From the NCBI GenBank assembly GCA_934476025.1, contig CAKSNI010000016.1, forward strand, positions 1 to 11,588: a stretch of DNA of 11,588 nt, in the 5' to 3' direction. A model generated the notes under the pieces. It was not told the origin of the DNA and did not search any database. It worked only from the letters and a program-made list of their open reading frames with translations. The position numbers were made by a program, and so were the translations under genes. Shown here in pieces: positions 6,685-11,588 of the stretch; the stretch's first letter is position 1, and every line of letters begins with the position of its first letter. The DNA is from an uncultured Eubacteriales bacterium (GTDB lineage Bacteria; Bacillota; Clostridia; Oscillospirales; Acutalibacteraceae).

Positions 6685-9600
6685 ATGGAACAAACACTTT
6701 CTTTTTTAAACCCGGTGATAGCTTCCGACCCGGATTTCGATGAACTGTTCCGGGCGGTGGATGCCGGGGCTTTGCCGGCATTGGCTTCCGGGCTTTCCGA
6801 AATTCATAAAGCGCTGGTGCTTTCGGCCCTGTCGGCCAAAACCGGAACCCCGATGTGCGTGGTGGTGCCGGATGAATCCGCGGCTCTTTCCCTGACCGGG
6901 CTGCTGGAAGCGCTGGGAGTCAAAGCCCTCTATTATCCCTCCCGGGAACCGGAAATCGGAGCGGTGCTGGCCGGCTCCAAAGAATATGAACAACAACGAA
7001 TCCGCACCCTGTCCGCTTTGGCGGACGGGGATTTTGGCGTTGCGGTGATGAGTATGGAGGCCTTTTGCTTTCCGACTCCGCCGCTGCGTTGGGTGGCGGC
7101 CCGTCGGTTTTCACTGGAACCGGGGCAAAGCATTTCGGTAAAGGAATTGACCGGGCGGCTTGTGTCGGCCGGATATACCCGGGTGGAAACGGTGGAGGGA
7201 ATCGGCCAGTTTTCGCTTCGCGGCGGGATTTTGGATGTTTTTGTCCCCGAATCCGACCAACCGGCCCGAATTGAATTCTGGGGGGATGAAATTGACACGA
7301 TTTCTTCCTTTGATATTGAAACACAGCGCCGGGAGGACTCTCTTTCCTGTCTGCGGATAATTCCGGCCCGGGAAGTCGGCGGCAGTGAATCCCTGCTGGC
7401 CGAAAAACTGCGGGAATATCTGGATACCCACCCCCGCCTGAGCGAGAAGCACCGCCGGCAGGTGGAGGCGGATTGGCAGGCCCTTCGGGAGGGGCGGGAA
7501 GTGCCGGGGGACCGGTACGCCGTTTTGCTGCAAAAACCGCGATTTTTTGCCGATGAATTTGAGGGGCTGACCGTGCTTTGCGAAACGGCGACGTTGGAAG
7601 AACGGCTTTTGAGCATCCACCGGCAATGGCAGGAGGATTTGGGGCTGTTTACCGAAAACGGATACCTGTGCGAAAACACCGAGTCCCTGCTGCTTTCGGC
7701 GGCGGAGTTTGCCGAAAAGACCCGTTGGAGCGTGATTTTGGAACAGTTCCCCCGGGGGCGTTATGAAAACCCGCCGAAGAGTATGGTTTCTTTTCATGTG
7801 AAGCGAAACAGCCCCTGGAACGGGGATTTGTCGGTTTTGTGCGAGGATCTTTCCTTTCTTTGTGAACATCACGGCCGGTCTGTGGTGCTGGCCGGCGGCG
7901 AAAAGGCCGGGCGGCTGTTGTGTGAGGATTTGCGCGACCGGGGAATCTCGGCCTGTTACCGGGAGAATCCGGAGGTTCTTTCCGACGGGGTAACCGTTAC
8001 CGTCGGGGGGCTGCCCTGCGGATTTGAACTTGAAAACATCCGATTTTCCTTGATTTCTTACCGGAATGTTTCCGCCATGCCCAAAAAACAGCGCCCGCGG
8101 ATCAAAGACGCCAAAAGTGTTGGCAGTTTGAGTGAATTGACGGTGGGCGACGCAGTGGTTCACGCGGGGCACGGCATCGGAATTTTTGCCGGAATTCAAA
8201 GCCTTGAAAATGCCGGGGTAAAACGGGATTATATCAAAATCCGCTATGCCGGGCAGGATGTTCTGTATGTTCCGGTGACCCAACTGGATCTGGTTTCCCG
8301 GTATATCGGGGCCGATTCCCGGGAGGTCAAAATCAATCGCCTTTCGGGGGGAGAGTGGCAGAAAACCCGAAAACGGGTTCGCAAGGCCGTTCGGGATATG
8401 GCCAAACAACTAACGGCTCTGTACGCCAAACGCATGGCGATGCCGGGGTACGCTTTTTCTCCCGACAGTGATTTGCAAAATGATTTTGAGCGGCGGTTTC
8501 CCTATGAAGAAACCCAGGATCAGCTTCGGTGTGTCCGGGAAATCAAAGAGGATATGGAACGGCCCGTTCCCATGGATCGGCTGCTCTGCGGCGATGTCGG
8601 TTTCGGCAAAACGGAAGTGGCGCTGCGGGCTGCCTTTAAATGCATCAGCGAAGGAAAACAGTGCGCCGTGCTGGTGCCCACCACCATTCTGGCGTTGCAG
8701 CATTATCAAACCATCAAAAACCGGATCGGGGATTTGCCGGTTGAAGTCCGAATGCTTTCACGCTTTGTCGGGGAAAAACAGCGCGAACGCACAGTCCGGG
8801 ATTTGGCGGTCGGGGCGGTGGATCTGGTAGTGGGAACCCATCGCCTGATTTCATCAGATATTTCCTTTCGGGATCTCGGCCTTTTGATTGTGGACGAAGA
8901 ACAGCGTTTCGGCGTGGCCCAAAAGGAAAAACTTAAGGAAAAATACCCCCGGGTGGATGTTCTGACCCTGTCGGCCACCCCGATTCCCCGGACGCTGAAC
9001 ATGGCGATGTCGGGGCTTCGGGATATGTCCTCCATTGATGAAGCGCCGAGCGATCGGCACCCGGTGCAAACCTATGTTATGGAGCAGAATAACGGGGTGC
9101 TGTATGACGCCATGCGAAAGGAACTCCGCCGGGGCGGGCAGGTGTATTACCTGCATAACCGGGTAGAGGATATTACCCGGACGGCCGCCCGGATTGCCGC
9201 GGCACTGCCCGAGGCAAGAATCCGGGTTGCTCACGGAAAAATGAGCGAGGAAGAACTCTCGGTGATCTGGAAGGATCTGCTTGAACAGCAGATTGACATT
9301 CTGGTTTGTACCACCATCATTGAAACCGGGGTGGATGTAGCCAATGCCAATACGCTGATTATTGAAGATGCCGATCATTTCGGCCTGGCACAGCTGCATC
9401 AGCTGCGGGGGCGGGTCGGGCGTTCCTCCCGACGGGCCTATGCCTATTTCTGTTTCCGGGGCGGGAAGGCGCTGAGCGAAGAAGCCTCCAAACGGCTGGA
9501 AGCCATTCGGCAATTCACCGAATTCGGTTCGGGCTTTCAGATTGCCATGCGGGATCTGGAAATCCGGGGGGCCGGCAGCGTACTGGGCGGTGCTCAGCAC

Positions 9601-10140
9601 GGCAACATGGAAGCGGTGGGGTACGATCTGTATTTGAAACTGCTTTCGGATGCCTTAAAAGAGGAAAAGGAAGGAAAAACCGACCATCCTCTGCTCAGTG
9701 AGGAAGAACCCGAACAGCGGGAATGCACGGTGGATCTGAATATTCCGTCCCATATTCCGGAAAGCTATATTGCCTCCCTGCCGGCGCGCCTGGGCATTTA
9801 TAAACGAATTGCGGCCATCGGCAATGAAGAAGATGCCGCCGATGTGATTGATGAACTGTGCGATCGCTTCGGAGAACCCCCGAAAACCGTGATGGGGCTG
9901 ATTGATATTGCTCTTTTGCGAAATCGATCCATGCAGTACGGCATTTACGAAATCGTTCGGGAAAAGGACGATGTGATTCTGCATATGAACGAATTTTCAA
10001 AGGACCTCTTTTTGAAACTCGGCGGCGTGTTCGGCGAACGGCTTCGGGTGCCGGCCGGCGAAAAACCGGCCCTGGCCATTCGGATGAAAAAAGGGCAAAA
10101 ACTAACCGATCTGGTCGGAGAAATTGCGTCCAATCTGTAA
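6685..10140 (+). CDS. mfd: Transcription-repair coupling factor Mfd
   Basis: An ATP-driven translocase that removes RNA polymerase stalled at DNA lesions and recruits UvrA. The 1151 aa are full length for the family. Domains in order: a UvrB-like N-terminal part (about 1-330) with GYTRV (163-167) and RGGILDVF (179-186) in the UvrA-binding region; a CarD-like RNA-polymerase interaction domain starting near 486 (VGDAVVHAGHG); a RecG-like motor with Walker A GDVGFGKTE (636-644), DEEQ (737-740), LSATPIPRT, and QLRGRVGR (906-913); and the C-terminal TRCF domain (about 1010-1115). The ATG follows the pth stop with no gap (TAAATG). No good Shine-Dalgarno is seen, so translation probably depends on coupling to pth. 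Confidence 0.98.
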   Translation: MEQTLSFLNPVIASDPDFDELFRAVDAGALPALASGLSEIHKALVLSALSAKTGTPMCVVVPDESAALSLTGLLEALGVKALYYPSREPEIGAVLAGSKEYEQQRIRTLSALADGDFGVAVMSMEAFCFPTPPLRWVAARRFSLEPGQSISVKELTGRLVSAGYTRVETVEGIGQFSLRGGILDVFVPESDQPARIEFWGDEIDTISSFDIETQRREDSLSCLRIIPAREVGGSESLLAEKLREYLDTHPRLSEKHRRQVEADWQALREGREVPGDRYAVLLQKPRFFADEFEGLTVLCETATLEERLLSIHRQWQEDLGLFTENGYLCENTESLLLSAAEFAEKTRWSVILEQFPRGRYENPPKSMVSFHVKRNSPWNGDLSVLCEDLSFLCEHHGRSVVLAGGEKAGRLLCEDLRDRGISACYRENPEVLSDGVTVTVGGLPCGFELENIRFSLISYRNVSAMPKKQRPRIKDAKSVGSLSELTVGDAVVHAGHGIGIFAGIQSLENAGVKRDYIKIRYAGQDVLYVPVTQLDLVSRYIGADSREVKINRLSGGEWQKTRKRVRKAVRDMAKQLTALYAKRMAMPGYAFSPDSDLQNDFERRFPYEETQDQLRCVREIKEDMERPVPMDRLLCGDVGFGKTEVALRAAFKCISEGKQCAVLVPTTILALQHYQTIKNRIGDLPVEVRMLSRFVGEKQRERTVRDLAVGAVDLVVGTHRLISSDISFRDLGLLIVDEEQRFGVAQKEKLKEKYPRVDVLTLSATPIPRTLNMAMSGLRDMSSIDEAPSDRHPVQTYVMEQNNGVLYDAMRKELRRGGQVYYLHNRVEDITRTAARIAAALPEARIRVAHGKMSEEELSVIWKDLLEQQIDILVCTTIIETGVDVANANTLIIEDADHFGLAQLHQLRGRVGRSSRRAYAYFCFRGGKALSEEASKRLEAIRQFTEFGSGFQIAMRDLEIRGAGSVLGGAQHGNMEAVGYDLYLKLLSDALKEEKEGKTDHPLLSEEEPEQRECTVDLNIPSHIPESYIASLPARLGIYKRIAAIGNEEDAADVIDELCDRFGEPPKTVMGLIDIALLRNRSMQYGIYEIVREKDDVILHMNEFSKDLFLKLGGVFGERLRVPAGEKPALAIRMKKGQKLTDLVGEIASNL

Positions 10141-10156
10141 ATCTTGCAAAAATTTA

Positions 10157-10185
10157 TAGACTTTTGTGTGAAAATGCGTTATAAT
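10157..10185 (+). promoter_or_regulatory. Promoter of the lipoprotein gene
   Basis: TAGACT (10157-10162, 4 of 6 to consensus), 17-bp spacer and a perfect TATAAT (10180-10185). Start is expected near 10192, giving a leader of about 57 nt. It allows the foldase-like gene to be expressed apart from the mfd operon. Confidence 0.7.
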
Positions 10186-10201
10186 GCAACTGTTACCGTA
10201 T

Positions 10202-10225
10202 GCCCCGACAGGGAAGAAGCGGGGC
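10202..10225 (+). other. Leader hairpin GCCCCG/CGGGGC
   Basis: A 6-bp GC stem (10202-10207 with 10220-10225) with a 12-nt loop, followed by only TTT. It may be a weak terminator for mfd read-through or a stabilising 5' leader hairpin, since it lies downstream of the promoter at 10157-10185 and just before AGGAGG (10236-10241). Confidence 0.4.
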
Positions 10226-10248
10226 TTTGAAAAACAGGAGGAATTTCC

Positions 10249-11340
10249 ATGAAAATCATGAAAAAACTGGCGGCAGTTCTGGCAGCCGGCGTTGTTTGCG
10301 TCAGCTTGGCCGGGTGCCACAAAGCCAATGAAATCGGGCTGAAAATCGGCAATACCGAATTTACCTCGGCTCAGTATTCCTACGCGCTGCTTATGGCAGA
10401 CAGTCAGGCGAGAAGCAAGGTGGACAAAGCCAAGGCGGCCGATACTTCTTCGGGCAGCTCGGATTCTTCCGCGGCTTCGACCTCTTCGGAAACCGATTAT
10501 CTTTCCGAAACCGTGGAAGGGGTTTCCTATACCGAATGGGTGGAAACCAAGGCGCTTGAAATGCTGCGGACCTATGCCAAGGTAGCTGACGACTGCCGGG
10601 AAAAGAATATCACCTTAACGCAGGAACAGAAAACCCAGGCAAAATCCTATGCCGATTACTATTATAGTCATTATGAAGCCAATTTAACGGCCAACGGCAT
10701 CGGCAAGGAAACCTACCGCACCATGACGGAATACGGTTACCTGCAGGATGTGTATTTTGACACCCTGTACGGCAAGGGCGGCGAACGGGAAATTCCCGAA
10801 AGCGATGTTCAGGCGGCTTTCCGGGAACACTACCGGGTAGCCTATATTCTGCAGCAGGATACCTCTTCGCTGGCCGAAGGGGAAGCGGCAACCTATCTTG
10901 AAAAACTGAATGAATACAAAACCCGTCTGGAAGCCGGTGAATCGGCTGCCGTGATCAGCGCCGAAAACGAAAACAAAGAGGCTTCCGAAGTCGGAGAGGA
11001 AATCAGCGTTCTTTCGGTACTGGCCGATCCGGATTTCGATTCAAATTATGCCTGCGAATTCTGGGATCAGGTGAAGGACCTTTCGGCCGGAACCGTCACC
11101 ATTCTGGATGACAGTGAAAAAGGCGGATACATTCGCCTGGTGAAGATTTACGATTCTTCTGCCGACGAAAAATACCTGGAACAGACCGATACCGCCATCC
11201 GCTATGCTCTGAAACATGAGGATTTCGAAAACGATCTGGCCCAACAGGCGGCTCAATTGGAAGTAACCAAGTTTAAATCCGCATTAAAGCCCTTCACGGT
11301 TAAAAAGATCAAATACGCCAGTACTTCCTCCGCTTCGTAA
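10249..11340 (+). CDS. Lipoprotein, divergent SurA/PrsA-like foldase
   Basis: A 363-aa exported protein. A short basic start (MKIMKK), a hydrophobic stretch and the lipobox LAGC (20-23) predict lipid attachment at C23 on the outer face of the membrane. A Ser/Thr/Ala-rich linker lies at about 64-82. The helical part resembles a SurA/trigger-type chaperone region, and 184-310 has a parvulin-like layout: ESDVQAAFREHYRVAYILQ, then a segment ending in GGYIRLVKIYD, similar to the GYHIIKV strand. The usual parvulin histidines are not seen, so isomerase activity is doubtful. AGGAGG sits 7 nt before the ATG. A PrsA-like gene after mfd is common in Bacillota, which supports a role in folding secreted proteins. 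Confidence 0.75.
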   Translation: MKIMKKLAAVLAAGVVCVSLAGCHKANEIGLKIGNTEFTSAQYSYALLMADSQARSKVDKAKAADTSSGSSDSSAASTSSETDYLSETVEGVSYTEWVETKALEMLRTYAKVADDCREKNITLTQEQKTQAKSYADYYYSHYEANLTANGIGKETYRTMTEYGYLQDVYFDTLYGKGGEREIPESDVQAAFREHYRVAYILQQDTSSLAEGEAATYLEKLNEYKTRLEAGESAAVISAENENKEASEVGEEISVLSVLADPDFDSNYACEFWDQVKDLSAGTVTILDDSEKGGYIRLVKIYDSSADEKYLEQTDTAIRYALKHEDFENDLAQQAAQLEVTKFKSALKPFTVKKIKYASTSSAS

Positions 11341-11346
11341 CAAAAC

Positions 11347-11387
11347 AAAACCCCGTCGGCAGCTGAACAGCTGCCGACGGGGTTTTT
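11347..11387 (+). terminator. Strong Rho-independent terminator
   Basis: Bases 11347-11364 pair with 11369-11386 (18 bp, including CCCCGTCGGCAGCT and the flanking A/T arms) around loop GAAC, followed by TTTTTCTT (11383-11390). It ends the lipoprotein gene and immediately precedes the intron insertion. Confidence 0.97.
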
Positions 11388-11390
11388 CTT

Positions 11391-11588
11391 GTGTGCCCGG
11401 CACGCGTCATAACTTGGGGGTGAAAGTCCACTACAGGCCTTTCAGTAGGAACTGTCAGCCGAAGACAAGGGTCCGTCGTGAGGCGGAGTCTGAAAGAAGT
11501 CGGATGAGGGGACTTGAAAGGGCCCCTGCGGGCAAAACCCCGGTCTGACGAACAGAAACTGCCTATAAGGCATTTTGAAATGGATGAG
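11391..11588 (+). mobile_element. Group II intron, 5' part (probably class IIC)
   Basis: The sequence begins GTGTGCCCGG, which fits the GUGYG 5' end of group II introns. It continues with typical domain I runs: GGGGGTGAAAGTCCAC, GTGAGGCGGAGTCTGAAAG and CGGTCTGACGAACAGAAA. The insertion point is 8 nt after the terminator stem, behind TTTTTCTT. Class IIC introns are known to insert just after terminator stem-loops, hence the class call. The element runs off the window, so its reverse transcriptase and 3' end are not visible. A second copy of the same intron occupies the left end. Confidence 0.88.
11501..11586 (+). repeat. Direct repeat, right copy (intron domain I)
   Basis: Matches 4-89 except C at 11523 (T at 26). 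It lies at intron positions 111-196 counted from the GTGTG start. Confidence 0.95.

Noticed and set aside
10202..10228. Hairpin after mfd as its terminator
   Set aside because: The stem is only 6 bp, the loop 12 nt, only three T follow, and it sits downstream of a good promoter, so a leader role is equally likely.
1098..11340. Frequent TTTCGG/TTTCCGG hexamers as possible uptake or recognition sequences
   Set aside because: They fall in coding frames in ways that fit preferred Ser, Phe, Pro and Gly codons and show no fixed orientation or spacing.
11494..11499. AAGAAG as the EBS1 pairing with TTTCTT before the intron
   Set aside because: The pairing works with one G-T wobble, but the surrounding CTGAAAGAAG run looks like conserved intron core rather than a target-specific loop.
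1..11588. Terminal repeats as a sign of a circular molecule
   Set aside because: The shared ends differ at position 26 versus 11523 and diverge at both edges, and they are parts of a known mobile element type, so repeated intron copies explain them better.

Overview
The window looks like a chromosomal piece of a Gram-positive Bacillota, most likely a gut clostridium of the Oscillospirales type. This rests on protein style, strong AGGAGG ribosome binding sites, tRNA genes that encode CCA, a lipoprotein foldase next to mfd, and roughly 50-55% GC. The genus cannot be read from the sequence. No phage, plasmid or CRISPR signal is present.

Left part (1-742): the window opens about 110 nt inside a plus-strand group II intron. 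Its 5' domains are readable to about base 250; no reverse-transcriptase ORF and no domain V follow. About 240 bases without a recognisable gene come next. A minus-strand tRNA operon (tRNA-Met(CAT), then tRNA-Glu(TTC)) is driven by a perfect TTGACA-17-TATAAT promoter with a near-consensus UP element and ends in a terminator at 492-524.

Middle (920-10140): a promoter (TTGAAC-17-TATAAT) and a leader with two hairpins precede six plus-strand genes that are nearly or actually touching. The first four form a GldA/GldF/GldG-like ABC system plus a DUF4340 protein: an ATPase, a six-helix permease and two large single-anchor surface proteins. Its substrate is unknown. It is followed by pth (peptidyl-tRNA hydrolase) and mfd (transcription-repair coupling factor).

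Right part (10141-11588): an internal promoter precedes a lipoprotein with a divergent SurA/PrsA-like foldase architecture. It ends at a very strong Rho-independent terminator. Eight bases after the stem, a second copy of the same group II intron begins (GTGTG at 11391) and runs off the window. This placement is the classic target choice of group IIC introns. Both ends of the window therefore lie in the same repeated element, in the same orientation.

The most notable items are the pair of flanking terminator-targeting introns (one apparently ORF-less or truncated), the uncharacterised GldAFG-DUF4340 envelope system co-transcribed with pth-mfd, and the near-ideal tRNA promoter.
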